The notes beneath the pieces are model-generated. The model ran no database searches, had not been told where the DNA came from, and was given only the letters and a program-made list of their open reading frames with translations. 64,000 nucleotides of DNA, taken from NCBI RefSeq assembly GCF_900000175.1, contig NZ_CWGJ01000001.1:124001-188000 (forward strand), read 5' to 3'. The DNA is from Estrella lausannensis. GTDB lineage: Bacteria; Chlamydiota; Chlamydiia; Chlamydiales; Criblamydiaceae. Positions 1-8,916 of the stretch are shown piece by piece (the stretch's first letter is position 1; each line of letters opens with the position of its first letter). The position numbers and the translations under genes are program-made.

Positions 1-1
1 G

Positions 2-1504
2 CCTAAAACAGCTTCTGAAATCAAAGATGAGCTCTCCGAGCTTGTCATCCCTGAAAACGAGTGGTCCAAATGGTGGCAGGGAGCGAGAGCTAAGCTGAAA
101 AAAGATACGATGATCGAATCCCCATCCAGCATCAAAAACCCCTTCATTTTAAGAACCAAAGAAGTTTCCCATGAGGAGCGTCTCCACCAAGACATCCATA
201 GCCACCAGGAGATCCAGAAGATCATCCAGACCTCCTATAATTATGTGAGGGACTTTCCCAACATGATGAAAAAGGATGACGTTAGAAACTCGCTTGTAGA
301 AAAGCTGGAAGCGCTCTATTCGGAAAAAGGACTTACCAAGTCAGAAGAGCTGCAAATCGCAATCCTCCTCGAAGAAATCCCGGGATCGAACCCCAAAAGG
401 GGAAAAAAGGACGTGAAGAGCTTCGTACGGGACGAGGCCGCCATCGCCACCCTCATCGAAGAAATAGAGATTCTTGCATTTAAAAAAAGAGCATTGACAG
501 CGATACGTGAAGTCAGAAGCGACTGGGTAGAACTCTTTTTGAATTTCTTCTTCACCATTCAACAGGCGCAGCTACGCGACTACATCTTAAGGGAGCTATC
601 CTCAGGAGAGCCGAGAGAGCATTTCCAGAAAAAGATCCAGCAGCTGATCGACAACCCCTCCCAAAACCCTGAAGCTTATGTCTGGTACTTTCAGAAAATC
701 ATGGCCGAAGAAGAGGGTGAGCTTTTATTCCAAAGCAAGGAAGGCCGCCTGCAGCTTCTGGAAGCGTTCCTGATCTTGCTGCACAGAATCGAATCCATGT
801 CTGAGTGGAAAGATTTGGTGAAGAAGATGCTGATCATCATCTCCGGCAAACGCTACGCCACCATCCGAGCCATCTTAGAAGGCGCCTCCCTGGAGTACGT
901 CAAAGAATTCCTTCTCCTGGCCTCCAAATGCCACTCCTTCACAGATCACGACATGAAGATCCTGAAGTCTCTGGCCCAGGTTGTCCATCCAATCCTGTCG
1001 CCCCACAAGAAAAAGAAAGACAGGGTTCTTCTTGACGGAAGGATTATCTGGACAACCGAAGAAGGATTCAAAAAAACAAGAGACCGGCTGGAGCACATCG
1101 GCACAGTGGAAGTTGTCGAAAACGCCAGGGAAGTGGAAGCAGCAAGAGCTCTCGGCGATTTAAGGGAAAACTCTGAGTATAAGTTCGCCGTCGAGCGCCG
1201 TAAGCACCTCCAGAGCGAGCTGAAAAGGCTGGGCGAGCAGCTGAACCGGGCCAGGGTGATCACTCCGGCGGATGTCGAGATCGACGAGATCGGCATCGGC
1301 AACAGAGTCGAGATCGAAAATCCACGAGGGGAACGCTCTTCCTTTACCATCTTGGGCCCTTGGGATGCCGACGCGGAAAACAACATCATCTCCTTCCAGT
1401 CCAAACTGGCCGAGGCAATGTGTGGCAAGAAAGCCGGCGAACCATTTGTCTTCAAGGATGAGGAGTGGGTCGTGATTTCCATAGAAAGCTATCTGGAGAG
1501 GTAA
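2..1504 (+). CDS. greA: Transcription elongation factor GreA with long chlamydial N-terminal extension (5' end outside window)
   Basis: GreA binds the RNA polymerase secondary channel and stimulates cleavage of backtracked transcripts. The reading frame is open from the first base, so the start lies upstream; about 500 residues are visible. The last ~160 residues are the GreA module: a coiled coil containing GDLRENSEY (near base 1155), which matches the acidic tip motif GDxxENxEY that reaches the polymerase active site, followed by a C-terminal FKBP-like domain ending in WVVISIESYLER. The upstream ~340 visible residues are helical and not part of ordinary ~158-residue GreA; long GreA proteins of this type are, to my knowledge, a chlamydial trait. 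The first in-frame ATG in the window (base 110) lies inside conserved-looking coding sequence and is not taken as the start. The next gene begins 8 bases after the stop. Confidence 0.93.
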   Translation, partial: PKTASEIKDELSELVIPENEWSKWWQGARAKLKKDTMIESPSSIKNPFILRTKEVSHEERLHQDIHSHQEIQKIIQTSYNYVRDFPNMMKKDDVRNSLVEKLEALYSEKGLTKSEELQIAILLEEIPGSNPKRGKKDVKSFVRDEAAIATLIEEIEILAFKKRALTAIREVRSDWVELFLNFFFTIQQAQLRDYILRELSSGEPREHFQKKIQQLIDNPSQNPEAYVWYFQKIMAEEEGELLFQSKEGRLQLLEAFLILLHRIESMSEWKDLVKKMLIIISGKRYATIRAILEGASLEYVKEFLLLASKCHSFTDHDMKILKSLAQVVHPILSPHKKKKDRVLLDGRIIWTTEEGFKKTRDRLEHIGTVEVVENAREVEAARALGDLRENSEYKFAVERRKHLQSELKRLGEQLNRARVITPADVEIDEIGIGNRVEIENPRGERSSFTILGPWDADAENNIISFQSKLAEAMCGKKAGEPFVFKDEEWVVISIESYLER

Positions 1505-1512
1505 ACCACCAG

Positions 1513-2130
1513 ATGACGGTCATCCTCGCAACGAAAAATCTCCATAAGATCCGCGAAATCCGGGATATTCTTTCTTGCGTTAAAGATCTCGACTTAGTCA
1601 CTCTGCTCAACTTCCCCAGCTACCAGCCGCCAGAAGAGCTTGGCAAGTCCTTTGAAGAAAGGGCTGCTGCCAAGGCTCTTGGGGCAGCGAAAGCAATGAA
1701 CAAGTGGGCCATTGCCGATTCAACCGCTCTTGTCATACCCGCTCTGGGGGAAGACAGCGTCCTGCTGTGCCAAAAACACCCCACTTCAACAGATAAGGAA
1801 CTAAGAAGACAGCTCCTTATCCTGATGAAAGGAATGGAGAGCGAAAAAAGATACGCCTATTTCCACTGCTGCATAAGCCTCGCCTCTCCTGAAGGAGTTC
1901 TCAGAACCGCAACTGCCAAGACGGAAGGGATCATAGTCCAGGAAGAAAGAGGAAGCTCAGGGTTTGGCTTCGACCCACTCTTCATCAAGCATGAGTACGA
2001 TAGAACGTTTGCCGAAATGGATGAAAAGACCAAAAATCGCATTTCACATAGACGAAAAGCGCTCGACAGGATCATTCCCCTTCTCGAAGGAAGAAAACAG
2101 GCAGCAAAAGAAGCCTCATGCCTGTCTTGA
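1513..2130 (+). CDS. rdgB: RdgB/HAM1-family non-canonical purine NTP pyrophosphatase, altered active-site segment
   Basis: This family hydrolyses dITP, XTP and ITP to monophosphates to keep them out of nucleic acids. The 205-residue protein opens with TKNLHKIREI, the usual (S/T)xNxxK motif, and carries GSSGFGFDPLF and KNRISHRRKAL, both diagnostic. Where most members have A-D-D-(S/T)-G-L followed by a G-x-P-G-x-x-S-A-R segment, this one reads IADSTALVIPALGED and lacks the PG-SAR part, so activity may be changed. An upstream in-frame ATG (1465) lies inside greA; I chose the ATG at 1513 because it begins directly at the conserved N-terminus. The gene overlaps the following RNase gene by 13 bases, which suggests translational coupling. 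Confidence 0.88.
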   Translation: MTVILATKNLHKIREIRDILSCVKDLDLVTLLNFPSYQPPEELGKSFEERAAAKALGAAKAMNKWAIADSTALVIPALGEDSVLLCQKHPTSTDKELRRQLLILMKGMESEKRYAYFHCCISLASPEGVLRTATAKTEGIIVQEERGSSGFGFDPLFIKHEYDRTFAEMDEKTKNRISHRRKALDRIIPLLEGRKQAAKEASCLS

Positions 2131-2816
2131 TCGATGGCTACAATCTACTTTTTTCCTATCTTCTCTCGCATGGCGAATTAAAACAGGAGCGGGAAAAGAT
2201 GATTGTCTCTTTGGCTGAACTGCTCAAAAAAGCGAAGAAAGAAGCCACTGTCGTCTTCGACTCTCATAGTCCTAAAACTCCCGCCACGAGAGGCCATTTT
2301 GGCTCTTTGGAAATCATCTTTACAGATCAGGGCGAAGAAGCTGACGATTACATCCTGCGCAAAATAAAAGCGTCTAAAAGGCCCGCTCTCTACTTAGTGG
2401 TGACCGGCGACAAAAAACTGGCCGAAAGAGCAAGGCGCCTCCTGGCAAAGACAATCAGCATCAAAGAGTGGCTTCAGCTGACTGTCAAACAAGCGGAAAA
2501 GCAGGCTCTTCTAGAAAAGGAAGAGCGAGAAAAGCCCCCGTCTGTTGCAAAGCCGCCGCCCGTGCAAGAGAAACAGGTGCAAGAGCGACAAGAGAAGAAA
2601 AAGCCCCTTTCGGAAGAGGAATATTTTCTCCAAGCATTTGAAGAGCGCTACCGACAGTTTGAAGCCGTCAAAAAACCCGAGCAAGCCAAACAGCCTCGTG
2701 CCGTTCAAAAGAAAAAGAAGCCTGTTCCGACCAGAAAAGCTCAAGAGCCGCGCTATGCTTCCGAGGAGGAGAGGTGGCTTAATGTATTTTTAAGGAGAAT
2801 GAAGAATAACGAGTGA
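2118..2816 (+). CDS. YacP/Rae1-like NYN-domain ribonuclease
   Basis: The N-terminal ~125 residues are a NYN (PIN-like) nuclease domain: VLIDGYNLL supplies the first metal-binding Asp, GEEADDYI the central acidic pair, and VVTGDKKLAERAR the later Asp and helix. YacP/Rae1 proteins are endoribonucleases; Rae1 of Bacillus cleaves mRNA in the ribosomal A site. Residues ~125-232 are a Lys/Glu/Gln/Pro-rich, probably disordered tail that may bind RNA or ribosomes. The tail is longer than in typical 170-residue YacP proteins. The gene overlaps rdgB and ends just ahead of a tRNA gene on the other strand. Function beyond the family is inferred. Confidence 0.8.
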   Translation: MPVLIDGYNLLFSYLLSHGELKQEREKMIVSLAELLKKAKKEATVVFDSHSPKTPATRGHFGSLEIIFTDQGEEADDYILRKIKASKRPALYLVVTGDKKLAERARRLLAKTISIKEWLQLTVKQAEKQALLEKEEREKPPSVAKPPPVQEKQVQERQEKKKPLSEEEYFLQAFEERYRQFEAVKKPEQAKQPRAVQKKKKPVPTRKAQEPRYASEEERWLNVFLRRMKNNE

Positions 2817-2829
2817 CTTCTTGAAGGAA

Positions 2830-2902
2830 TGGAGCGTAACGGAGTCGAACCGTTGACCTCAACAATGCCATTGTTGCGCTCTACCAACTGAGCTAACGCC
2901 CC
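2830..2902 (-). tRNA. tRNA-Ala (anticodon GGC)
   Basis: Read on the minus strand, the 73-nt sequence folds as a complete cloverleaf: the acceptor stem GGGGCGU pairs with ACGCUCC (one G-U), the D stem is GCUC/GAGC, the anticodon stem CAACA/UGUUG encloses the loop AUGGCAU, and the T stem is AACGG/CCGUU. Anticodon GGC decodes GCC and GCU. CCA is not encoded. A tRNA-Ala near greA agrees with the chlamydial gene order I remember. Confidence 0.95.
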
Positions 2903-3001
2903 TCAAGCTTGGCGCCCATTCTAAAGGAAACGCTCTTTTGGGGCAAGAGGGAATATTGAGCGGACCGCAAAGGGCATCCCGATAGAGCACTTCCTTGAAA
3001 T

Positions 3002-3072
3002 TATACCGAAAGTGTCTCAAAATTTGACTTTGAGAAAGCCCCGATGCCGAATTTTGAGACACTTTCGGTATA
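3002..3072. repeat. Dispersed palindromic element, copy 1 (perfect 23-bp arms)
   Basis: Left arm 3002-3024 and right arm 3050-3072 are exact reverse complements (TATACCGAAAGTGTCTCAAA plus ATT) with a 25-base spacer. It lies between the tRNA-Ala gene and the aminotransferase gene. This is the reference copy for a family seen in many other gaps of the window. Confidence 0.95.
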
Positions 3073-3156
3073 CATTTCATTTTTCGGTATAAATTCTCAT
3101 GATTTGATATAAAGATTAAGTTTTGACGACCTCTTCTCACGCAAAGGAGAATTCTC

Positions 3157-4362
3157 TTGGTATCGCTATTTGACTCGCTAGAAGTTCTTCCCGAAGATCC
3201 CATTCTGGGATTGGCCCCCCTTTACAAAAACGACCAGCGAAAAGAGAAGGTCAACTTAGGCATCGGCACTTACAAAGACGAACAGGGAGCCTCCGTTGTT
3301 TTCTCAGCGGTCAAAGAGGCTGAAAAAGAGCTCCTGGGCAAGAAGCTGGATAAAGAATACCAGCCGATCGACGGCGATTTACGTTTTAAAGAGGCTATTG
3401 CCAGTGTCCTGTTTGGAGAGCACGCTCCTGCCGTAAAAGACACGGCAGCCATCATAGAAACCCTCGGCGGCAGCGGTGCCATCCGTTTAGCCGGAGACCT
3501 CCTCATGCGGAGCGGGATCGAAACCGTATCGATACCGGATCCATCGTGGTCAAACCACTTCGGCCTCCTAAAAAATATTAAAAATCTGCCAGCCTACCCC
3601 TACTACGATACCAGGGATAACACCCTCTCTTTTGACTTAATGCTGAAGGCGCTAAAAAATCTGCCCGACAAATCCGCTGTTTTGTTCCACGCCTCCTGTC
3701 ATAACCCCACAGGAGAAGATCTCTCGCTAGAGCAATGGGAGGAGCTTGAAGCGCTCACAGGGCAAAAAAACCTACTGCCCCTTTTCGATTTCGCCTACCA
3801 TGGATATAAAGCGGGAATCGGAGAGGATCTGAAACCTCTCCTCCATTTTTTCAAAAAAGGACGCGAATTCCTGATCTGCTACTCCCTCTCTAAAAGCCTT
3901 TCACTATATGGAGAGCGTGTGGGGGCTTTAGTGGCTGTGACAAGCTCGAGGGATGCTAAGAAAAAAGTGTTAAGCCAGGTTAAGAACCTAATCCGCCAAG
4001 CCTACTCCTCCCCGCCTCTTCATGGCGCACGCTTAGCGGAAACGGTCTTTCTTTCGAAAGAGTTAAGATCTTCGTGGGAAAACGAGCTTGCGACTGTCCG
4101 GCAGAGGATTCTCTCAATGAGAACCGCGTTTGCAGCCAAGTGGGAGGCTCTCTTTGAAGAGAGATGCTTTGATCATGTCAAACGCCAGCATGGACTCTTT
4201 TCGCTGACCGGCCTGACGAAAATCCAGGTCCTGGCATTAAGAGAGGAGTTTGCCATCTATATGCCGGACAACGGCAGAATCAACTTTGCCGGATTGAATG
4301 AGGGAAATCTCGACTACACCCTAAACTCCATCGCCCACGTCAAGAGAGCATCCCGAAAATGA
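3157..4362 (+). CDS. tyrB: Aspartate/aromatic amino acid aminotransferase (class I, PLP)
   Basis: This PLP enzyme moves amino groups between aspartate or aromatic amino acids and 2-oxoglutarate. The sequence has the AspC/TyrB subgroup N-terminus (DPILGLAPLYKND, then KVNLGIGTYKDEQG), the HASCHNPTGEDLS segment around the cofactor ring, DFAYHGYKAG, and the PLP-lysine region YSLSKSLSLYGERVGA. Its length of 401 residues is normal for the group. The start is a TTG preceded by AAAGGAGA at 3143-3150. The stop overlaps the ATG of the mreC-like gene by 4 bases (ATGA), so the two are probably co-translated. The choice between tyrB and aspC cannot be made from the sequence alone; tyrB follows chlamydial naming. 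Confidence 0.88.
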   Translation: MVSLFDSLEVLPEDPILGLAPLYKNDQRKEKVNLGIGTYKDEQGASVVFSAVKEAEKELLGKKLDKEYQPIDGDLRFKEAIASVLFGEHAPAVKDTAAIIETLGGSGAIRLAGDLLMRSGIETVSIPDPSWSNHFGLLKNIKNLPAYPYYDTRDNTLSFDLMLKALKNLPDKSAVLFHASCHNPTGEDLSLEQWEELEALTGQKNLLPLFDFAYHGYKAGIGEDLKPLLHFFKKGREFLICYSLSKSLSLYGERVGALVAVTSSRDAKKKVLSQVKNLIRQAYSSPPLHGARLAETVFLSKELRSSWENELATVRQRILSMRTAFAAKWEALFEERCFDHVKRQHGLFSLTGLTKIQVLALREEFAIYMPDNGRINFAGLNEGNLDYTLNSIAHVKRASRK

Positions 4363-5429
4363 GAAAGAAAAGCTCTCTCAAGCCGGCTCTGCTATTTTTG
4401 CTTTTGATTTTATCTCTTCTGAGTATCCCGGCTGCCAAGTCATCGGCATTCAAGGGATCGATCATGGAGGGATTGACACCCTTCTGGAGTATGCTGCAGC
4501 CAAAAAATGAGCCGGATGTAAAGAGCAAAGATACAGCGCAGAAGGCCGAAGAGTTGAAAATTGAGATTCGTGAGCTGCGACAGGAAATTAAGCATCTGAA
4601 AGCTATCCTCAAAGAAGAGGAGATAGGAAAAACAAAAGTTTATCCTGTAAACAACCCTAGGCAAAAGGCCGCTGCGGCACGCATTATCTTCAGACCGCCC
4701 CTTTTTTGGTCGAGTTTTGTTTTGATAGACAAAGGAGACGCGTTTAACGAAGCAGCCGGAAGAGCTGTGATCTCCAAAGGCAGCCCTGTGATATCCCAGG
4801 GAGCCTTGGTTGGGGTCGTCGACTGGGTGGGCAAAAAGATGAGCCGAGTCAGGTTGATCACAGACGAAGGCCTCCAGCCTTCTGTCAGGATTGTGCGCGG
4901 CGAGGAAAAGGATAGCGCCCTAGATGGACTTGCCCTGAGGCTGATCCTGGAGCTTGAGTCTGAAGCAGGCGAGGCGGCGCGCTCCTTGTCGCAACAGCTT
5001 AAAAGCTATTTAAAAAGGCACAAAAAAAGTGAAGAGACCCTTTTTCTTGCCAAAGGAGTGCTCCAGGGGAGAAGCCAGCCTCTTTGGAGATCCTCCAGCC
5101 TTGAGTTAAAAGGGTTTGGTTTCAACTACGACTTTTCCGATGAGGAGGGTCCGGCCAGAGATTTGCTCACAGGAAAAACCGACAATCCCCAGGAAGAGGC
5201 TGTACCGATCATCAAAGCGGGCGATCTGTTGGTTACAAGCGGCCTCGATGGGATTTTTCCGGAAGGCATCCCGGTCGCTTATGTGAAACAAGTCGATAAA
5301 CTCAAAGAAGGCGATTTCTATTTTTCCATTCGGGCAATCCCATACGCCCCCCATATCAACCAGTTGGCCGATGTCTTTGTCTTGCCCTCTCTCTCTCTTC
5401 ATGAAGAGAACATTGTCCAGATTCGGTGA
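4359..5429 (+). CDS. mreC: MreC-like rod-shape / division protein
   Basis: MreC links cytoplasmic MreB to periplasmic peptidoglycan synthases. The 356-residue protein has one N-terminal membrane segment (residues ~8-27), a charged coiled coil (~60-95), and a periplasmic beta-domain whose signature is visible in FVLIDKGDAFNEAAGRAV, GALVGVVDWVGKKMSRVRLI and, near the end, KAGDLLVTSGLDGIFPEGIP, the conserved MreC C-terminal motif. A ~90-residue insert rich in charged residues (about 185-280) separates the two halves and makes it longer than typical MreC. Chlamydiae lack FtsZ and depend on the MreB system for division, so this is probably a core gene. The start overlaps the upstream stop. Confidence 0.82.
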   Translation: MRKKSSLKPALLFLLLILSLLSIPAAKSSAFKGSIMEGLTPFWSMLQPKNEPDVKSKDTAQKAEELKIEIRELRQEIKHLKAILKEEEIGKTKVYPVNNPRQKAAAARIIFRPPLFWSSFVLIDKGDAFNEAAGRAVISKGSPVISQGALVGVVDWVGKKMSRVRLITDEGLQPSVRIVRGEEKDSALDGLALRLILELESEAGEAARSLSQQLKSYLKRHKKSEETLFLAKGVLQGRSQPLWRSSSLELKGFGFNYDFSDEEGPARDLLTGKTDNPQEEAVPIIKAGDLLVTSGLDGIFPEGIPVAYVKQVDKLKEGDFYFSIRAIPYAPHINQLADVFVLPSLSLHEENIVQIR

Positions 5430-5522
5430 CTGTGCCTACTGTTTATTTGGCGACGCCTGTAGACTACCTCGTCCACTTAGATCGTTCAAATACTGCCGGC
5501 TGATTATACTCCTCGCCTTATT

Positions 5523-6650
5523 TCAAGGCACTTTCTTGGAAGAGTTCATCTCCGCCGCTTTTTTCTCTACCCATTCTTGTGAAAGAAAGTGGTCCGGAAG
5601 ATCGCTGCCTCGCTTTATCTGTGACTCCTTCAGCTTTTCTACAAAATTTTCATCCTGGGGATAAATTTGCGTATAAGAATCGGCTCCCATCTTATATTCC
5701 AACCCGAATCCCTTGGAAGCTGTCATAATTTCATTGACGGAGTGATCCTGTGCGTCAACCATCCATCCAAGACAGGCTAAACGTCCCTGCTCAAGCTCAG
5801 CCTTCGAATCCATTCCAAAATAGAGTCCCATGGTGAGAATCTGATCCAGAGTACCTGATATACCGGCCGTTGCGGGAGCGCTTATATTCTCCGTGGCAGT
5901 GAGATATTCATGGGGAGAGGTCTTCTCTGAGTTGGTCGTGGGTCTGTACCAGTAACTTCCTGGAGTCCATTTAACCGGCTCTTGCTCACCTTTTTCGTAA
6001 TTTTGTTTCATTGCCTCAGGCATATTTGTGGTGCTGGGGCTCAACTCTCCTACGGCATGTCGCTTTTCCCTTTCACTCAAGTCAATTCTTCTCTCTGAAT
6101 TGATGGGGTTATTTTTTTCCTGAATCATTTTTTCTCTTTCTTGCTGAGGAACAAATGCTCTCAATCCATCGTTGCGCGTACTGTTGGCATATTCCGTGTA
6201 GTAGTAAGGGGGCAAGTTATTCTCGACAACAACCTCTTTTAACATCGCCATGTTCACTTCAAACCCAGCCCCCTTATCCTGAAGCTTCTGGTTGACTTTC
6301 TCTGTAAGCGAATAATCCTTTAAAATGGCGTGGGTGAAATCCCAGGTGGTTTTGTAGGGAAAATACATCTTTTCTCTGAGATTGCCCTCAGTAATGGCTT
6401 TCCTTATGGTGAGAGGACTCATTCCAACGTTGCCGGCTTCATGCGATATTCCCTTTTGAACTGCACCTGTTGCAGTTGTTTTGCCATTGGCCGTCGTCTC
6501 TGCTGTCTGCTTTGTTTCGGAAAAGATGTCGACTAAATGGCCGTTTACTCTCTTCGTGATCTCGTCTTTTTTCATATTTTCGGGCATTGTTTCTGTGATA
6601 CGCCCTTCAGCTTCCAGCTGAACTTCGGCATAAGCCTCAATAAAGTGCAA
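5523..6650 (-). CDS. Unknown protein, possibly the 3' part of a frame-broken effector-like gene
   Basis: This 375-residue reading frame starts at a TTG and has no recognised domain. It is rich in Glu, Asn, Thr and Lys and has no signal peptide or membrane segment. The C-terminal half (DQILTMGLYFGMDSK, GWMVDAQDHSVNEIM, FGLEYKMGADSY) looks like a folded domain that I cannot name. The frame stays open about 45 bases upstream of the TTG and would read QFAGTLSGRLLHFIEAY, a plausible helix, so the true N-terminus may belong to the preceding frame (6662-7060). A GGAAG lies a few bases before the TTG, so independent initiation is also possible. It sits in an island of leftward effector-like genes. 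Confidence 0.5.
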   Translation of the reverse strand: MHFIEAYAEVQLEAEGRITETMPENMKKDEITKRVNGHLVDIFSETKQTAETTANGKTTATGAVQKGISHEAGNVGMSPLTIRKAITEGNLREKMYFPYKTTWDFTHAILKDYSLTEKVNQKLQDKGAGFEVNMAMLKEVVVENNLPPYYYTEYANSTRNDGLRAFVPQQEREKMIQEKNNPINSERRIDLSEREKRHAVGELSPSTTNMPEAMKQNYEKGEQEPVKWTPGSYWYRPTTNSEKTSPHEYLTATENISAPATAGISGTLDQILTMGLYFGMDSKAELEQGRLACLGWMVDAQDHSVNEIMTASKGFGLEYKMGADSYTQIYPQDENFVEKLKESQIKRGSDLPDHFLSQEWVEKKAAEMNSSKKVP

Positions 6651-6661
6651 AAGTCTTCCAC

Positions 6662-7060
6662 TCAGCGTACCGGCAAATTGGAGAGCGTCTTCGCCGCTCT
6701 ATAGTCTTTCATGCAGGCTTCCTTCAACTTGCCCAGTTCGTCCTTGGTCATTGTCTGCTGAAGATGCTCCGGAACATCTACCTTAGGAGCACTATATTGA
6801 TAGCTGACCTTCCCTTTCATTTGTTTGACCATCGATTGGGCCTGTTCAGGACTGATGACGACTTTAGAGTTTGAAGAGGAAACTACTTGGGCCTGATGAA
6901 GGGGCTTTTGATTCTTAACTGCATCGACGGCCTTATCCACAAAGGTTTTAGCAGATTCTGCCTTTCCCGTTCCCTGCTTTGGTGCCTTTGGGGGCAAAGC
7001 GGAAAACTGGCTTGAGGCAACAGGCAAATTAAAAGAATTGCTTTGGATATCCGTTCCCAT
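6662..7060 (-). CDS. Unknown Lys/Gln/Ser-rich protein, possibly the 5' part of the following gene
   Basis: A 132-residue frame with a good ribosome site (AGAGG, 8 bases before the ATG). The first ~75 residues are low complexity (Ser, Ala, Lys, Pro, Gln), as is common for secreted effectors with disordered N-termini; the rest (residues ~95-130) is helical, with MTKDELGKLKEACMKDY. It stops 11 bases before the next leftward frame, which is in the -1 frame relative to this one. Joining the two would give a ~510-residue protein. No family recognised. Confidence 0.5.
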   Translation of the reverse strand: MGTDIQSNSFNLPVASSQFSALPPKAPKQGTGKAESAKTFVDKAVDAVKNQKPLHQAQVVSSSNSKVVISPEQAQSMVKQMKGKVSYQYSAPKVDVPEHLQQTMTKDELGKLKEACMKDYRAAKTLSNLPVR

Positions 7061-7101
7061 GCAATAACCTCTTTAAACTAGGCATTTAAAGCCAAAAATC
7101 C

Positions 7102-8916
7102 TCAAGATTTGATCAGTATAGGGATGTTCATCTCCTTCGCCTTGTTCAAAGTCTTTTGAAGGTGCTCCATTTTCTTGGGATCCTTTTGACAGCTCTCTAA
7201 AGAAGCCTGACTTATGATCAGGGCACTGACCTCAGACGGCCTGTTCTTCCTTTCGTCCTCCTTTTCCAAATGGATATTCAGCTCGTTGTAAGGCAAGCGG
7301 CCATGCTGATCCTGAAAACTGGGACGCATTGTCTCGGAGAGTATTTCATCAGGCCCCAGGATAGGTCTGAAAGCCCTTCTGAATACGGGGAAGGATTCCC
7401 CTTTTTCTGATGTTTTGTCTTCTTGTTCTTGAATATTTGAAATCAGATCGAGACTCTTCTTTAACTCTCCGACAATGTCAGAGCCCTCTCGTCCGAAAAT
7501 TTTCTGATATTCCGCCTCTTGTCTCTTTTGAGATCCCCATTCCTTATTCTGATAGTGGTCAACCATCTGTTTGAGGGTGAACTCCGGAAGAGACAATACA
7601 TCTACAAAAGAGCCCATTTGGCCGGGCCCTCTTAAGTGTTCATGTTTTTTTTCTATCTTTGCTAAAGAAGTCTTCACACCTTCTTGAGTCATTAAATTTT
7701 CATTCAACGCTTTAAGCAACACCTCTTGCCTTTCCCGGACAGCTGTACGCTTCTTTTTTGAGAGCTTCTCTGTCGGGATCGCTCCCAACTCCTCTTCTAT
7801 CCCTTTCTGCTCCACTTTGAGCTGCTCTTGAAAAACACGGAGTCGTTGCGCCTTCATGTAATCATTTTTAACGCCTCCCATGCCGGCATTTTTAGATAGC
7901 TGCTCGACATAGGCATTCACAACCGTCAGCTTCTTATAGGTAGCGTTGAACTCTGTTGTGAACAGCCGCGCTTCCTCGCCATCTCTTGAAGGATTATAGG
8001 TTGGAGATTGAATGTCTGTAGGGTTAGTGAGGTAGATGTTTTTAGGATCGACCGCCATGACAAAACCGATCGTTTCGTTTGCCATGTAATAATCGATATC
8101 ATCCGAGATTACCGAGGCGCAGAAATTGGGCCCCCACAATTTGTGTTCATCAAACATCTTGAGCAAGCTTTCTCCCTTTTCCATGCCGCTTGCTCGGACG
8201 ATAAATTTGTAATCTTGCCCTCTCAGATCAGATGCCTGATAGGCTACCCCTCCTATATTTAGTTCCATTTTGGGGTAGGAATCCGGGTTGAATTTTCTTG
8301 CCATTCGCTCCATCATCTCGTAGCCGATTTTAGCCTTGTTGAGACTGGGGAGTTGTCTTTCGGCAAGTCTTATGAATTGTTCTTCCCGTGGTGAGAGTGT
8401 ATTGCTTCCGAAATCTAAGTTATCCATCAGATGATCGATGGAAATGAACTTCCCGTCTGTTCCAAATTCAGCATTTTCCTTTTCATGAAGAGCTTTTTGC
8501 ACAGCCCTCTTTTGCTGAAGCTCCGCTTGTTTGGCGGACGATGTCAAAAGATCGACTGGAGCATCACTCTTACTGGCAGTTGCAGACTTATCGAGTGACA
8601 TACTTTCGGAATTAGCTTTCGTCTTCGGAAAGGCATCCTTTACTTTTTTAGGAGCCTTACCTCCTGAGGATACTTTCTTATTCTTGAGAACAGGAACTTG
8701 GGTCTGAGCCGGCTCTGCGAGAGGATCTTTACCCAAGAGCGTTTTTTGCAAAGCTTTCATCTGCTGATCCGCCTGACTAACAGGGGACGTCTCCTTCGGA
8801 GCCACCTTTTTACCCCGCCAATTTTTTACGGTGTCTTTGCCCTCTTTCACCTTAGACGGCTTAGAGTCTGAGGCATTACCAACAAATGCTCTGATAAAAG
8901 AATTGATTGGAGACAT
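7102..8916 (-). CDS. Effector-like protein with a possible ADP-ribosyltransferase-like region
   Basis: A 604-residue protein with a strong ribosome site (GGGAGG) and no signal peptide or membrane span. Residues 1-150 are Lys/Ser/Pro/Gln-rich and probably disordered, typical of type III-secreted chlamydial proteins. Residues ~215-330 look like one folded beta-rich domain: YKFIVRASGM (Arg241), NFCASVISDD (Ser268), IGFVMAVDPKNIYLTNPTD, then LFTTEF (Glu322). The order Arg - Ser - Glu with a hydrophobic strand between resembles R-S-E type ADP-ribosyltransferases, but this is pattern matching by eye and could be wrong. Residues ~345-440 are a Lys/Glu/Gln coiled coil. It is transcribed divergently from an ADP-ribosylglycohydrolase gene 123 bases away. 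Confidence 0.6.
   Translation of the reverse strand: MSPINSFIRAFVGNASDSKPSKVKEGKDTVKNWRGKKVAPKETSPVSQADQQMKALQKTLLGKDPLAEPAQTQVPVLKNKKVSSGGKAPKKVKDAFPKTKANSESMSLDKSATASKSDAPVDLLTSSAKQAELQQKRAVQKALHEKENAEFGTDGKFISIDHLMDNLDFGSNTLSPREEQFIRLAERQLPSLNKAKIGYEMMERMARKFNPDSYPKMELNIGGVAYQASDLRGQDYKFIVRASGMEKGESLLKMFDEHKLWGPNFCASVISDDIDYYMANETIGFVMAVDPKNIYLTNPTDIQSPTYNPSRDGEEARLFTTEFNATYKKLTVVNAYVEQLSKNAGMGGVKNDYMKAQRLRVFQEQLKVEQKGIEEELGAIPTEKLSKKKRTAVRERQEVLLKALNENLMTQEGVKTSLAKIEKKHEHLRGPGQMGSFVDVLSLPEFTLKQMVDHYQNKEWGSQKRQEAEYQKIFGREGSDIVGELKKSLDLISNIQEQEDKTSEKGESFPVFRRAFRPILGPDEILSETMRPSFQDQHGRLPYNELNIHLEKEDERKNRPSEVSALIISQASLESCQKDPKKMEHLQKTLNKAKEMNIPILIKS

Noticed and set aside
946-1482. 178-codon leftward open frame
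   Set aside because: Antisense to the conserved GreA domain; Ser-rich low-information translation typical of a shadow frame.
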